DNA of 64,000 nucleotides from Pseudomonadota bacterium (GTDB taxonomy: Bacteria > Pseudomonadota > Alphaproteobacteria > Rhizobiales > Rhizobiaceae): positions 1 to 64,000 of the forward strand of contig JAEZXX010000012.1 in NCBI GenBank assembly GCA_023419535.1, in the 5' to 3' direction. The notes below the pieces were generated by a model, which worked only from the letters and a program-made list of their open reading frames with translations, had not been told where the DNA came from and searched no databases. The translations under genes were made by a program, and so were the position numbers. Shown here one piece after another: positions 29,054-39,190 of this stretch (position 1 is its first letter; the number at the start of each line of letters is the position of its first letter).

Positions 29054-29818
29054 ATGTCTGAGAGTTCGAACGATCCGACGCCGCGCCAGCGGCTCGACCA
29101 GCTCGTCGCCGAGCGCGGGCTGGCCGCCAGCCGCGCCCGGGCCCGCGACGCCATCCTGCGCGGCCACGTGACGGTCGACGGCCGCCCGGTCGCCAAGCCG
29201 AGCCTCGCGGTGTCGATCGACGCCGTCGTGACGCTGAACGACCCGGCGGCCGACGACGTCTCGCGCGCGGGCCTGAAGCTGAAGGCCGCGCTCGACGCAT
29301 TCGACTTCGATGTCGCCGGACGCACGGCGCTGGATGTCGGCGCCTCGACGGGCGGTTTCACCGAAGTGCTCCTGCGGCGCGGTGCCACCCATGTGATCGC
29401 GGTCGACGTCGGCCACGGGCAGATGCACCCGCGCATCGCCGCCGACCCCCGCGTGACCTCGATCGAAGGCCTGAACGCGCGCGAGATGACGTCGGACGAC
29501 ATCGGCGCGCGGCCGTTCTCCGTGCTCGTCGCCGACGTGTCCTTCATCTCGCTGCGGCTCGCCCTTCCCCCGGCGCTGCACCTCGCCGAGCTCGGCTCGA
29601 TCGCCGCCATCCTCGTCAAGCCGCAGTTCGAGGCGGGACGCGAGGCGATCGGCAAGGGCGGCCTGCTGCGCGACCCGTCCTCGGCCGAAGCGGTGGCGCA
29701 GGGCGTGGGCGACTGGCTTGCCGCACAGGACGGATGGTCCGTCCTCGGCCTCGTGCCCTCGCCCATCGAAGGCAGCGACGGCAACCGCGAATTCCTCCTC
29801 GGAGCGCGCAAGGCATGA
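29054..29818 (+). CDS. tlyA: TlyA-family rRNA 2'-O-methyltransferase / hemolysin A-like
   Basis: 254 residues. The N-terminal S4 RNA-binding domain (RLDQLVAERGLAASRARARDAILRGHVTVDGRPV, about 12-47) is followed by a FtsJ-like methyltransferase domain with the SAM loop LDVGASTGGFTEVLL. Characterised TlyA enzymes methylate cytidine 2'-OH in 16S and/or 23S rRNA; the exact site here is inferred. Its stop overlaps the next start by 4 bp (ATGA), so the two RNA methyltransferases are coupled. Confidence 0.93.
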   Translation: MSESSNDPTPRQRLDQLVAERGLAASRARARDAILRGHVTVDGRPVAKPSLAVSIDAVVTLNDPAADDVSRAGLKLKAALDAFDFDVAGRTALDVGASTGGFTEVLLRRGATHVIAVDVGHGQMHPRIAADPRVTSIEGLNAREMTSDDIGARPFSVLVADVSFISLRLALPPALHLAELGSIAAILVKPQFEAGREAIGKGGLLRDPSSAEAVAQGVGDWLAAQDGWSVLGLVPSPIEGSDGNREFLLGARKA

Positions 29819-31029
29819 GCGAGACCATTCGCATCGAAAGCCTGGGCGCCAAGGGCGACGGGACCGGAGGGGGTGTCTTCGTCCCCTTCACGCTGCCCGG
29901 CGCGAGCGTCGAGATCGAGCGTGCCGGCCAGCGGGGCCGTCTGATCTCCGTCGTCGAACGCTCGCAGGAGCGCGCAGAACCGCCCTGCCCGCATTTCGGC
30001 GCCTGCGGCGGCTGCGATCTCCAGCATGCTTCGCCGGCGCTCTACACCGCCTTCAAGCGCGGGCTCGTGGTCGACGCCTTCGCCAGAGCCGGAATCGAGG
30101 CGGACGTCGCGCCGCTGGTCTCCTGCGCGCCCGCCAGCCGGCGCCGCGCGGCGTTCACGGCCGTTCGGGCCGGTCCGCGCGTGCTTCTGGGCTTCCACCA
30201 GTCCCGCTCGCACCGGATCGAGGATCTGAAGACCTGCCTCGTGGTGGTTCCGGAGATTGAGCGCGCTCTGCCGCTTCTGCGACGCCTGGCGGCCCTCCTG
30301 ATCGACCGCAAGCGACCGCTGCGGCTCACGGTGCTGTCGACCGGTCCGGGCCTCGACATCGCGATCGACGATGCGGCCAAGCTCACCGAGACGCTCCGGC
30401 GTCAGGCCGTGTCGCTGGCCATCGAGGCCCGGATCGCGCGGCTGGCGGTCGCGGGCGAGGCCCTGATCGAGACGGCCCGACCCGCGATCCAGCTCGGCCG
30501 GACGACGGTTCTTCCCCCGCCGGGCGCCTTCGTCCAGGCGGTGGCCGATGCCGAGGACGCCATGGCGCGGACCGTGCTGGAGCACCTGAACGGTGCCAAG
30601 CGCATCGTCGATCTGTTCTGCGGCATCGGCACCTTCACGCTGCGGCTGGCGGCGCAGGCGCCGACGCATGGCGTCGAGAGCGAGGCGGACGCCATCGCCG
30701 CCCTCGACGTGGCCGCACGCGCGGCGCCGGGCCTGCGGCCGATCACCAGCGAGCGGCGCGACCTCTTCCGCCGTCCGGTGACGACCAAGGAGCTGGACCG
30801 CTTCGACGGCCTCGTCTTCGATCCGCCGCGGGCCGGCGCGGAGGCGCAGGCGCAGCAGATCGCGGCTTCGAAGATCGACCGCGTCGCCGCCGTCTCCTGC
30901 AACCCGACGACGCTGGCGCGCGACGCGGTGATCCTTCTGGAAGGCGGCTATCGCCTTCTGTCGGTCACGCCGATCGACCAGTTCCTCTGGTCGCATCACG
31001 TCGAGGCCGTGGCGCTCTTCGAGCGCTGA
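29815..31029 (+). CDS. [4Fe-4S] TrmA/RlmD-type RNA m5U methyltransferase
   Basis: 404 residues. A TRAM-like N-terminus is followed by four cysteines C58, C64, C67 and C141 in the RlmD-type iron-sulfur pattern. The SAM domain contains DLFCGIGTFTLRLA and the nucleophile C362 in SCNPTTLARD, followed by the usual C-terminal block. It most likely makes 5-methyluridine in 23S rRNA (RlmD/RlmC-like) or tRNA; the target cannot be fixed by eye. It starts at ATG 29815 inside the tlyA stop. A strong terminator follows. Confidence 0.9.
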   Translation: MSETIRIESLGAKGDGTGGGVFVPFTLPGASVEIERAGQRGRLISVVERSQERAEPPCPHFGACGGCDLQHASPALYTAFKRGLVVDAFARAGIEADVAPLVSCAPASRRRAAFTAVRAGPRVLLGFHQSRSHRIEDLKTCLVVVPEIERALPLLRRLAALLIDRKRPLRLTVLSTGPGLDIAIDDAAKLTETLRRQAVSLAIEARIARLAVAGEALIETARPAIQLGRTTVLPPPGAFVQAVADAEDAMARTVLEHLNGAKRIVDLFCGIGTFTLRLAAQAPTHGVESEADAIAALDVAARAAPGLRPITSERRDLFRRPVTTKELDRFDGLVFDPPRAGAEAQAQQIAASKIDRVAAVSCNPTTLARDAVILLEGGYRLLSVTPIDQFLWSHHVEAVALFER

Positions 31030-31074
31030 GCCGGGCCCTGCGCATCCCGCCGCCGTTCGGCGGCATCGGAAACG

Positions 31075-31106
31075 AAAAGGGGCTCTCCTCGCGGTGAGCC
31101 CCTTTT
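31075..31106. terminator. Bidirectional Rho-independent terminator
   Basis: Stem GGGGCTC/GAGCCCC (31079-31085 with 31096-31102) with a 10-nt loop, flanked by AAAA and TTTT. It serves both the methyltransferase gene from the left and the giant minus-strand gene from the right. Confidence 0.9.
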
Positions 31107-31131
31107 CCTTTGGCGTCCCCTGCCCGTCCGG

Positions 31132-34100
31132 TCAGTCGAACCGGCCCGAGGCGTGGGCGAGCATCGTGTAGACCTTGCCGGTGTCAGAGGCGAGGTAGGT
31201 CCGGGTCCGCGAGTGGTCGGGATCGGACTTCGACACGTCGCCCAGCAGGGTCTCGAAGTCCGCGATGTAGCGGTTCACCGCCACCTTGAACTCCGGGTCG
31301 CGCTGGTACTTGCGACGGATGTCGTCGAAGGTCTGCTGGCCCTTGATCGTGTAGAGGCGGCGCGTGAAGACGTTGCGCTCGCCCGCACGATAGCGGTCCC
31401 ACAGCTCCAGCGAAGCGTCGTTGTCGATCGCCCGGGCGATGTCGACCGAGAGCGAGTTCAGCGATTCCTCGACATGGGCCGGACTGCGGGCCGGCGTGCC
31501 GCGGGCCGGTTCGACCCTCGCCTCGGCGCCCACCGGCGATGCCTCGCCCGCCGCCTCCTCGTCGTCGCGCGAGGCGCGGCGCAGGAGGTCGGACACCCAG
31601 CCGCCGGACTTGGCGGGAGTGGCGGCCGCCGCGGGACCTGGCTGCGCGGGGCGCAGCGCGGGCACGGGAACGCTCGCCGGCACCGCGGCCGGCTGCGGGA
31701 CCGCCGCGGGCTGGCTTGCCTCGAACCGTGCCGGCTCCACCGCGCTGCGCAGATCGCGGGCGAGATTGCCCTCCATCGACGGACCGCGCAGATCGCGCGC
31801 CAGATTGCCCTCCGACAGGATGGCGCTGGCCGCCCCGAGATCGGCCACGCTGCGCGTCGCGCTCGCCTGCATGGGCTGAGCGACGGTCGGCTGCGGACGC
31901 GGGGTCCGCACGTCGAGCGAGCGGCCGGACTGGCTGACGATCTCGCCGAGCTCGCGCAGCGCCCGGATCTGGTCCGCGACCGCCCTGCGCATCGCCTGCG
32001 TGCTCTCGCGGGCCTCGTTCGGCAGTTCGAACACGCCGCGCTTCAGCTCCTCGCGCGTCGCGCCGAGCTCGGTGCGGAGCGACTGGGCGCTCTCGCGCAT
32101 CTCGCGGGTCGCCTCGAAGAAGCGCTCGCCCGCCTCCTCCAGGACGCCGTTGACCGCCTCGCGGATTTCCTCGGACGCCTCGCGGGAGCGCTCGGCCGTT
32201 CCGTCGATGCGCCGGCCCGCGTCGTCGAGGGTCTCGCCGAGGCGACGGGACAGCTCCTCGGTGAGCGCGCGCGACCGTTCGCTGGTGCCGTCGAAGACGC
32301 GCCCGACGACCTCCTCGAAGCTGCGGATCGTCGCGCCGATCTCCTCGGAGCGCTCCACCAGCCCGGTCGACAGGACCTCCAGCGCCTCGCGCTTCTCGTC
32401 GAGCGAGGTGGAGAGGTCGGCCTGCGTCCGGTCGATGAGCGCCGTCGCCTCGCTCAGCATGCGGCCCTGCTCCTCGAAGCGGGATGCGATGCCGCCGAGG
32501 CGCTCCATGGCCGCGGTCGCCGTCTCGTCGAGCGAGCGGACATTCGTCTGCAACTCGCTCGACGTGCGGGTGATCGAGTCGGAGACGCTCTCCGCGCCCT
32601 GCGTGAAGCGACCGCTGGTGTCGTCCAATGCCGCTTGCAGCGCCGCGAACTCGCCCGAGCTGCGCTCCACGAGGTCGCGCAGCGAACCGCCGGTGTCGGA
32701 CAGGCGCTCGATGAGAGAGGAGACCTCGCCCACCAGCCGGTCCTGCGCGCCCGAGACGATGTCGGCCGCCGCCAGCGAACGCTCGCCGAGCACCTCGGAG
32801 AGATTGCTGGTGGACGCCTGGATGCGGTCGACCGCCTGTCCCGTGTTTTGGACGAGATCGTCGACGAGACGCTCGTTGGCGCGGCGGATCCGCTCCGACG
32901 CGGCGTCGGCGCTGTCGGCGATGAGCCCGACGATCTCGGTGCCGCTGGCCGCGAAGCGATCGACCAGCGGACGGGCCTCGTCCTCGATGAGGCGCCGGAT
33001 CTCGGCGTTTCTGCTGGCGAGCGCCTGCTCCATGCCGCCCAGATGCTGTTCGAACTGCGAGCCGATCGCGCCGACCCGGGAGGCGAGCGCCTCTTCGGAG
33101 GCGAGGACCCGGCGCTGGAGATCGTGGCCGAGCGCCCCCACCCGCTCCAGGAGCCGTTCGCCGGCCAGCTCGGTCTCGCGCGCCAGTTGCTCGGACATCG
33201 AGCCGATGCCCGAGCGCAGGAGCCCTTCGGCGTCCCCGGCCTCCGAGCGCAGCCGCAGCGCGCCCTGCTCGATCGCCTGCGACAGGCCGACCGAGAGATC
33301 GGACAGCTCCGCCTGGAAGCGCGAGGCACGGGCGTCGAGGGTCTCCGCGGAGGCCTCCGTCGCCAGGCGGATCGCCGCGGCCGAGGCGGCGAGCCGGTCG
33401 GCGAAGGCGTCGGCGTCGCGCGCCAGCGCCTCGCGCGCCTCCTGCGACCGCCCCGTCATGGTGCTGGAGGCCGAGCCGACCTCTGCCGCCAGGGACTGCG
33501 CCTCGGCCGCGAAGTGCTCGCGCGAGCGCTCGGCGCTCTCCAGGAGCGCCTGGGTGGCGCGGTCGAGATCGCCGGACATGAGGCCGGACTGCGATCCGAT
33601 CTCGTTGCGGAAGCGGTCGATCTCGCCGACCAGCGTCTGCGACGCGGCCCGGAAGGTCGAGGCGAGAAGCGAGGCGTTCTCCGACAGGTTCTCGCGCGAG
33701 CTCGATCCTGCGCCCTTGAGGAGATTGCTGGCCTCGACGATCGAGGCGGTCAGGGCCGACGACCCGCGGCCGAGCTCGCGGCGGGCGGTCTCCGTCTCCG
33801 CCACGAAGCGCTCCGCGAGGTCGCCGATGGATCCGACGAGTTCGTTGGCGACCTCCGAGATGCGGGTGCGGGCCGATTCCGCCTCCGTGCGCATGGCGAG
33901 CGTCGCGCCGCCGATGCGGGTGACGAGATCGGCGCCTTCGTCGCGGAGGCCCGTGCGGACCTCCTCCGATTCCTGGCGCAGGAGCCCCGCGACCTCGACG
34001 ATCCGCGCCGCGGTCGCCTCGGCGTCGCGGTCGAGGTCGAGGCGTGTGCTCTGCGAAAGCCCGCGCAGCCGGTCCGCCGCTTCGGCGAAGGTGCCGGTCA

Positions 34101-37100
34101 GGCGCTCGCCCTCGCCGGCCAGCTGCAGGCGCGCCTCCTCCGTGCGGCCGCGAAGGTCGCTCGCGACCTCCTCGATCAGCGCCTTGAAGCGGTCCGCGTC
34201 GGCCGAGAAGGTCTCGCGGGCGGCCGAGCCGGAACGGTCGACGGCCTGCTGCATGATGGAGAGGCTCGCCGCCAGCCGGCGCGTCTCCTCCTCGAGGCCC
34301 TCGCGGGCGCGCTCGGCCTCGGTTCCCATCAGTCCGGTGGCCGAGACGATCGCCTCGCGCAGCGTCTCGGCGATGAGCGAGGCGCGGTTGCCGAGCGTGC
34401 GCTCGACGTTCTCGAGCCCGCGCTCCAGCGTCGTCGCGAGTGCCAGCGTGCGGTCCTCGAAGGCTTGCGAGATGCCGCTGGCGCCGCCGTCGAGCAGAGC
34501 CAGGAGATCGTCGCGGCGGCTGTCGAGGGCCGCACCGACCCCGATGCCGCCCTGCTCGATGGCGCGGCGGACGTCGTCCGCCCGGTCGCCCAGCGTCGCC
34601 GAGATCGAGCGGGCGGCCTCGTCGGCCGCGCTCGAGAGGTCGACGCGCCCGTCGTCGAAGATGCCGGCGAGGCGCGCATTGACGGTGTCGAGCGTGCCGC
34701 GCAGTTCCTCAAGCCGCTCGTCGAGCGAGGTGACGAAGACCGAGCCGCGCTCGTCGATGGCGCCCGTGAACAGGCGCGAGCGCTCGTCCAGCCCCGAGAG
34801 GAAGCCGGACTGCGAACCGTCGACCAGACCCTGGACGGCCGCCAGCCGGTCCTCCAGCCCCGACAGCACGGTCGTGCGGATGTCCTCGCCCACCGCCTTC
34901 AGGCTCGATGTGCGCTCGTCCAATCCCTGCATGAGAAGCGCGAGCGCGCCCTCGACCGCGGTGAGCGCGCTCGCCGTGTTGTGGTCGATGCTCTTGGAGA
35001 AGCCCTCGGCGCGGTCTTCCAGGGAGGCGCGGAAGCGGTCGGCGCTCCGGTCGAGCCCGCCCACGATCTGCTCGCGCGAGGCTTCGACGGTCGAGGCCAG
35101 CGTCTCGACGCGCTCCGACAGCTCTTCGGCGATGCGGCGCACGGCCTCGTCGAACGTGCCGCGCACGCTGGCGGTCTCGCTCGCGACGCGCTCGATGAAG
35201 CGCTCGCGCGATTCGTCGGACCGGGCGAGCGACGCTTCGAGGCGCTGCACCACGTCCTCGTCGAGCTTGGCCGCATGGCTGTCGAGCGAAGACAGGATGC
35301 GGTCGCCGCTCTCCTGCATCAGGGTGTCGCTCGCGGCCAGCCGGTCGGCGATCGAACGCGAGAGATCGCGGGCGCGCTCCTCGACGCCGCCGAATAGGCC
35401 GGCCGAGTGCTGGTCGATCGTCTCGGCGATCTTGCGCGTGCCGTCGTCCAGAGAGACGGTGATGGCGTCGCGGCGGTCGGCGAGCAGGCGTTCGATCGCC
35501 TGGGTGCGGCGCTCCATCTCGGCGGAGAAGGCGGAGACCTCCTTCTCGACGCCTTGCGCGAGGCGCCCTTCCGCGCCGTCGATCAGATCGGTCAGGCGCG
35601 CGACATTGCCCTCGATCGTGCCGGTCAGTGCGTTGGCGCGCTCGTCCAGAACCTCGGACATGCTCGCCTGTGCGAAGGCGAGCGACGTGTCGAGGTCGGT
35701 GCTGCGCTCGGCGAGCATCGCGCCGATCTCGTCCAGGCGCTCCTTGAGCGCGGCGCGGAACTCGTCCGCGCGGGCCTCGACGGCCGCGTTGGAGAGGGCG
35801 ACGGCATCGCTCGCCCGTACGGCGAACTCGCTCTGGCCCGACGCGATGGCGCGCGCCACCTCGCCGGTCGTGTCGCCGAGCGAGCGCACGAACTCCTCGG
35901 TGCGCTCGCGCAGGAGGTCGGACATGCGCCCGGTCGCCCGGTCGATGGCACCGGCCCGGTTCTCGATGGCGTCCACGAGAGTCGCGCCGCGGCGATCGAC
36001 GATGTCCTCGAGAAGCGACAGGCGGGCGTCGAAGCGTGCGACGAGATCGTCGTTGCGCTCGCCCAGCACGGCGTCGGCCTTGGCCGCCCGCGCCTCGAAG
36101 GCCGCGTCGAGGGTCGAGAGGATGCGCTCGCCCTCGCGGTTCATCGCCTCCACGCGCTCGTCGATCCGGCGCGCCAGTGCGTCGACGAGGCGTTCGCCGC
36201 CCGCGTCGATCTCCTCGCCGCGCGCCGACAGCGTCGCGCCGAGGCTGGCGAGGAAGATGGAATTGTCCTCGTCGAAGCCTTCGGCCGCCGACTTCAGCGC
36301 CACGGCACGCTGCTCGACCAGAAGGCTCGTCTCGTCGGCCAGCGCGTTCAGGCGGCCCGTCACGTCCTCGGCCACGGCGGAGAGGCGCCGTGCCAGCTCC
36401 TCGCCGGCCTGAACGGCGCGCTCGTCGGCACGCCGGCCCTGCTCGTCGAAGGTCGCAACCAGCGTCGACATCCGCGTCTCGTGCGCGCTCGCCAGCTCGT
36501 CGCTGCGCTCGGAGAGAAGGGCCGCGAACCGATCGGACGCCTCGCGCAGCGCGTCGGTGCGGCGGCCGACGAGCTCGCCGGTCTCCTGGGCGATCGTGTT
36601 GAGGCGTCCCGTCACCTCCTCGGCGGTGGTCGACAGGCGGCTCGACAGTTCGTCGCCGATCGTCTGGGCCCGCTCGTCGGCGCGGCGGCCCTGCTCGTCG
36701 AAGGCCGCGATCATCTCGCCCATGCGCGACTGGTGCGCCTCGGCGAGGGCCGCGCCGCGCTCGGTCAAGAGCGCACCGAAGCGGTTGGACGCATCCTCGA
36801 TGCGCCGGAGGATGTCGGAGGACGCGCCGTCGACGTCTTCGGCCAGACGGTTCTGGGACGACAGGAGCGCGGAGCGCATCTGCTCGGCGTGCGAGTGCAT
36901 CGCCTCGCGCTCGGCGCCCAGTTCACCGACCAGCGCGCGGATGCGCACCTCGTTGTCGGCATAGGCGCGCTCCAGCGAGCCCACCTCGCCGCGGACCTGC
37001 GTCTCCAGCTCGCTCATGCGCGAAAGAGAGCGCTCGACGCCCTCGGACAGGGCGGAGACCTCGCGGCGGACCGCCTGGCCGATGGAGGAGACGCGCTCGC

Positions 37101-37932
37101 TGGCGAGCGAATCGGGCTCGGCGAGACGCATCGCGACCTCGGCGAGGGAGCGCGTGGTCAGGCGCATCTCCTGGGAGCGGCGGACCATCAGCGCGAAGCC
37201 GAGGATGAGGAGCGCGGGCAGGAGCCCGGCCGCGACGACGATCGCGAGAATCAGTGCGCCGTCGGCGCCCGACGGGGCCAGAGCGGTGGTGCCGAGGAAA
37301 CCTGCGGCGGCCAGGGCGACGAAGCCGACCCACAGGGCCGCGGCGATGCCGCCCACGACGAGCGGCCGGTTGGTGGGTTTGCGGTCGAACAGCCCCTGCA
37401 GCATGGCGGACGAGGACCGGGCCTCGTCGTTGGCAGGCGCCTTCTTGGCGGCGGCCTGCTCGGCCTTGGCGATGAAGACCTGACGGGCGCGGCTTCCCGC
37501 CTCGGAGCCGTTCTCCCGCGGATCGGGCGCGGCGCCGCGGCGCGGGAGCGCCGCCGCTGCCGCGGCGGTGGCTGCGATCGCCGGCGCGTCGAAGCCGCCC
37601 TCGTCGGGCTCCTGCGGGTCCGGCATGTCGAAGAGGGGCGCCTCGGATGCGACCGGCGGCTCGACGAAATCGACCGGCGTGGTTTCCGATTCCCTTCGCA
37701 GCGCGTCGGTCGCCGCGTCGATCCGGCGCTCGAAGTCGAAATCGAAGTCGCCGAAGCTGATGTCCGGCTCCCCGGCCTCCGGCACGGCGGCGTGGGGCTC
37801 GAGTGTTTCGGCCCGGCCTGCGGCCTCGACGCGATCGTCGCCCGGCTCGAGGAAGTCGGCCTCCAGAAGGGCCTCCTCCAGCTCCAGGAGAGCCTCGTCG
37901 GATAGCTGCTCGGCTGGTTTGATATTGGACAT
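31132..37932 (-). CDS. Giant membrane-anchored helical protein, growth pole ring (GPR/RgsE) homologue
   Basis: 2,266 residues. The N-terminus (1-185) is acidic and Pro/Ala-rich and probably cytoplasmic. Two membrane helices lie at about 191-214 and 226-250. About 1,700 residues of nearly uninterrupted charged helix follow, rich in Ala, Glu, Arg and Ser, in an apolipoprotein-like 11/22-residue pattern. A clear 84-residue tandem duplication sits near 386-553 (FDEQGRRADERA occurs twice). A Pro/Ala linker precedes a compact C-terminal domain (about 2160-2266: ELWDRYRAGERNVFTRRLYTIKGQ). This length and layout match the Agrobacterium GPR / Sinorhizobium RgsE protein, which forms a ring at the growing pole and is needed for polar growth. 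The start at ATG 37932 (MSNIKPAEQL) is chosen; an in-frame extension to 38043 looks non-coding. The function is inferred from architecture. Confidence 0.85.
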   Translation of the reverse strand: MSNIKPAEQLSDEALLELEEALLEADFLEPGDDRVEAAGRAETLEPHAAVPEAGEPDISFGDFDFDFERRIDAATDALRRESETTPVDFVEPPVASEAPLFDMPDPQEPDEGGFDAPAIAATAAAAAALPRRGAAPDPRENGSEAGSRARQVFIAKAEQAAAKKAPANDEARSSSAMLQGLFDRKPTNRPLVVGGIAAALWVGFVALAAAGFLGTTALAPSGADGALILAIVVAAGLLPALLILGFALMVRRSQEMRLTTRSLAEVAMRLAEPDSLASERVSSIGQAVRREVSALSEGVERSLSRMSELETQVRGEVGSLERAYADNEVRIRALVGELGAEREAMHSHAEQMRSALLSSQNRLAEDVDGASSDILRRIEDASNRFGALLTERGAALAEAHQSRMGEMIAAFDEQGRRADERAQTIGDELSSRLSTTAEEVTGRLNTIAQETGELVGRRTDALREASDRFAALLSERSDELASAHETRMSTLVATFDEQGRRADERAVQAGEELARRLSAVAEDVTGRLNALADETSLLVEQRAVALKSAAEGFDEDNSIFLASLGATLSARGEEIDAGGERLVDALARRIDERVEAMNREGERILSTLDAAFEARAAKADAVLGERNDDLVARFDARLSLLEDIVDRRGATLVDAIENRAGAIDRATGRMSDLLRERTEEFVRSLGDTTGEVARAIASGQSEFAVRASDAVALSNAAVEARADEFRAALKERLDEIGAMLAERSTDLDTSLAFAQASMSEVLDERANALTGTIEGNVARLTDLIDGAEGRLAQGVEKEVSAFSAEMERRTQAIERLLADRRDAITVSLDDGTRKIAETIDQHSAGLFGGVEERARDLSRSIADRLAASDTLMQESGDRILSSLDSHAAKLDEDVVQRLEASLARSDESRERFIERVASETASVRGTFDEAVRRIAEELSERVETLASTVEASREQIVGGLDRSADRFRASLEDRAEGFSKSIDHNTASALTAVEGALALLMQGLDERTSSLKAVGEDIRTTVLSGLEDRLAAVQGLVDGSQSGFLSGLDERSRLFTGAIDERGSVFVTSLDERLEELRGTLDTVNARLAGIFDDGRVDLSSAADEAARSISATLGDRADDVRRAIEQGGIGVGAALDSRRDDLLALLDGGASGISQAFEDRTLALATTLERGLENVERTLGNRASLIAETLREAIVSATGLMGTEAERAREGLEEETRRLAASLSIMQQAVDRSGSAARETFSADADRFKALIEEVASDLRGRTEEARLQLAGEGERLTGTFAEAADRLRGLSQSTRLDLDRDAEATAARIVEVAGLLRQESEEVRTGLRDEGADLVTRIGGATLAMRTEAESARTRISEVANELVGSIGDLAERFVAETETARRELGRGSSALTASIVEASNLLKGAGSSSRENLSENASLLASTFRAASQTLVGEIDRFRNEIGSQSGLMSGDLDRATQALLESAERSREHFAAEAQSLAAEVGSASSTMTGRSQEAREALARDADAFADRLAASAAAIRLATEASAETLDARASRFQAELSDLSVGLSQAIEQGALRLRSEAGDAEGLLRSGIGSMSEQLARETELAGERLLERVGALGHDLQRRVLASEEALASRVGAIGSQFEQHLGGMEQALASRNAEIRRLIEDEARPLVDRFAASGTEIVGLIADSADAASERIRRANERLVDDLVQNTGQAVDRIQASTSNLSEVLGERSLAAADIVSGAQDRLVGEVSSLIERLSDTGGSLRDLVERSSGEFAALQAALDDTSGRFTQGAESVSDSITRTSSELQTNVRSLDETATAAMERLGGIASRFEEQGRMLSEATALIDRTQADLSTSLDEKREALEVLSTGLVERSEEIGATIRSFEEVVGRVFDGTSERSRALTEELSRRLGETLDDAGRRIDGTAERSREASEEIREAVNGVLEEAGERFFEATREMRESAQSLRTELGATREELKRGVFELPNEARESTQAMRRAVADQIRALRELGEIVSQSGRSLDVRTPRPQPTVAQPMQASATRSVADLGAASAILSEGNLARDLRGPSMEGNLARDLRSAVEPARFEASQPAAVPQPAAVPASVPVPALRPAQPGPAAAATPAKSGGWVSDLLRRASRDDEEAAGEASPVGAEARVEPARGTPARSPAHVEESLNSLSVDIARAIDNDASLELWDRYRAGERNVFTRRLYTIKGQQTFDDIRRKYQRDPEFKVAVNRYIADFETLLGDVSKSDPDHSRTRTYLASDTGKVYTMLAHASGRFD

Positions 37933-38248
37933 CGCTCGCCGCCTCGATACTCTGACACCGCCCGATCGAGGCGCGACGAAGATTTCCCCGCCTGCCGCCC
38001 CGCTTCGCCCCCCTGCTGGAGGGCGCATTGACGCTTGGATCATGGTAGTGACGCGGCAGGGGGAAAGAAACCGTGAATCCGCGCAATACCTACAAGTTTA
38101 AACGAAGGGTTAACGGCGCAGCGTCCATTTGAATTTTCTTGGGGTCCGGCCCCCGGCCCCGGGGAACTCTTCTAGTTGTCCTGTCCTCGCGCAGCCCGTG
38201 CAGTGCTCTTCGGTTGACAGAAGCCGGCCACCCCGGCAAACGCGCGAC

Positions 38249-38569
38249 ATGGTCACGATTACTTTCGTCACGCAGGACGGCACCGAGTACGACGTCGAGG
38301 CGGCCGTCGGCTCCAGCGCGATGGAGGGCGCCGTTCGCAACGACGTTCCGGGCATCGACGCGGATTGCGGGGGCGCCTGCGCCTGCGCGACGTGTCACGT
38401 CTATGTCGACGAGGCCTGGCGCGCCGCGCTGGGCGAGCCGTCGGAAATGGAGGCCGACATGCTGGACTTCGCCTCCGAGCTCCGCCCGGGCTCCCGCCTG
38501 TCCTGCCAGATCCGGATCCGCGACGATCTCGACGGGCTCCGGCTCGGCGTGCCCGAGCGGCAGGGCTGA
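38249..38569 (+). CDS. [2Fe-2S] ferredoxin, adrenodoxin type
   Basis: 106 residues. Cluster ligands C40, C46, C49 and C86 follow the C-x5-C-x2-C-x36-C pattern of vertebrate-type ferredoxins; an extra Cys44 lies inside the loop. Such proteins pass electrons to cytochrome P450s or serve Fe-S and haem assembly. No P450 or reductase lies beside it. It is divergent from the giant gene, with an AT-rich stretch near 38085-38105 in the 316-bp shared upstream region 37933-38248. No other gene is seen there. Confidence 0.92.
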   Translation: MVTITFVTQDGTEYDVEAAVGSSAMEGAVRNDVPGIDADCGGACACATCHVYVDEAWRAALGEPSEMEADMLDFASELRPGSRLSCQIRIRDDLDGLRLGVPERQG

Positions 38570-38578
38570 CGCGGAGCC

Positions 38579-39190
38579 CTACTGCGAAGCCGCGGCCTCT
38601 TCGCGCTGATTGGCGCGCAGCGCACGCCGCAGCCGGTAGTTCACCTCCCGCCCCTCGACGATGTCGAAGTCGCGCTGCGCGCGCTCGTGCCCCTGGAGAT
38701 AGCGTTGGGTCGTCGCATTCACGCTCGCTTCCATCGCCCGGCAGTCCCGCTGCGGTTTGAGATTGCGCAGCGCGCCTTCCATCCGCCGCAGCCATTGGCG
38801 GGCGATGTCGGCATGCTCGCGCTCGTGACGCTGGATGTCCTCCGAGATGGTGCGCCAGATCAGGTTGGTCTGCGCCGAGGCCCGCCTCGACCCCTCCCAG
38901 CGCGGCAGCATCATCTCCACGTCGAGCGAGAGGTTCGTCTCGTCCACGCGACAGAGCCTTCCGTCCGCCTCGTAGGTGACGAAGCCGTCGAAACGCACCC
39001 GCGTCGCGCCGGGATGGCGCACCCCGGCAAGGCCCACCGGCGGCCCGCGACGCTGCAGTTCGTCGTCGATCTCCTCGAGCGTCGAGCCGCGGACGGAAAA
39101 GTAGGTCACGGTCTCGCTGATCTGGGCGCCCCCGCTCGGCACGATGGTGCCGGCGGCGACAAGCGCGACGAGGGCGGCACGGCGCAGCAT
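38579..39190 (-). CDS. DUF922 secreted putative zinc-protease-like protein
   Basis: 203 residues from ATG 39190, with GGAAGGA just upstream. A signal peptide runs to about residue 22 (cleavage near GGA-Q). The DUF922 pattern follows: ETVTYFSVRGSTLEEIDDEL at the front, then the central helix with HEREH (122-126), which resembles a metal-binding HExxH-like site, and two cysteines later. Family members are predicted periplasmic peptidases, but activity is unproven. It is convergent with the ferredoxin gene, with only 9 bp between the two. Confidence 0.75.
   Translation of the reverse strand: MLRRAALVALVAAGTIVPSGGAQISETVTYFSVRGSTLEEIDDELQRRGPPVGLAGVRHPGATRVRFDGFVTYEADGRLCRVDETNLSLDVEMMLPRWEGSRRASAQTNLIWRTISEDIQRHEREHADIARQWLRRMEGALRNLKPQRDCRAMEASVNATTQRYLQGHERAQRDFDIVEGREVNYRLRRALRANQREEAAASQ

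Noticed and set aside
31153..36412. Two long plus-strand frames (1,414 and 1,470 codons) across the giant gene
   Set aside because: They are antisense to a convincing coiled-coil gene; the regular coding pattern on the minus strand keeps stops out of the other strand.
38096..38115. TTAA...TTAA pair upstream of the giant gene and ferredoxin as a CtrA box
   Set aside because: The spacing is 8 bp, not the 7 bp of the CtrA consensus.
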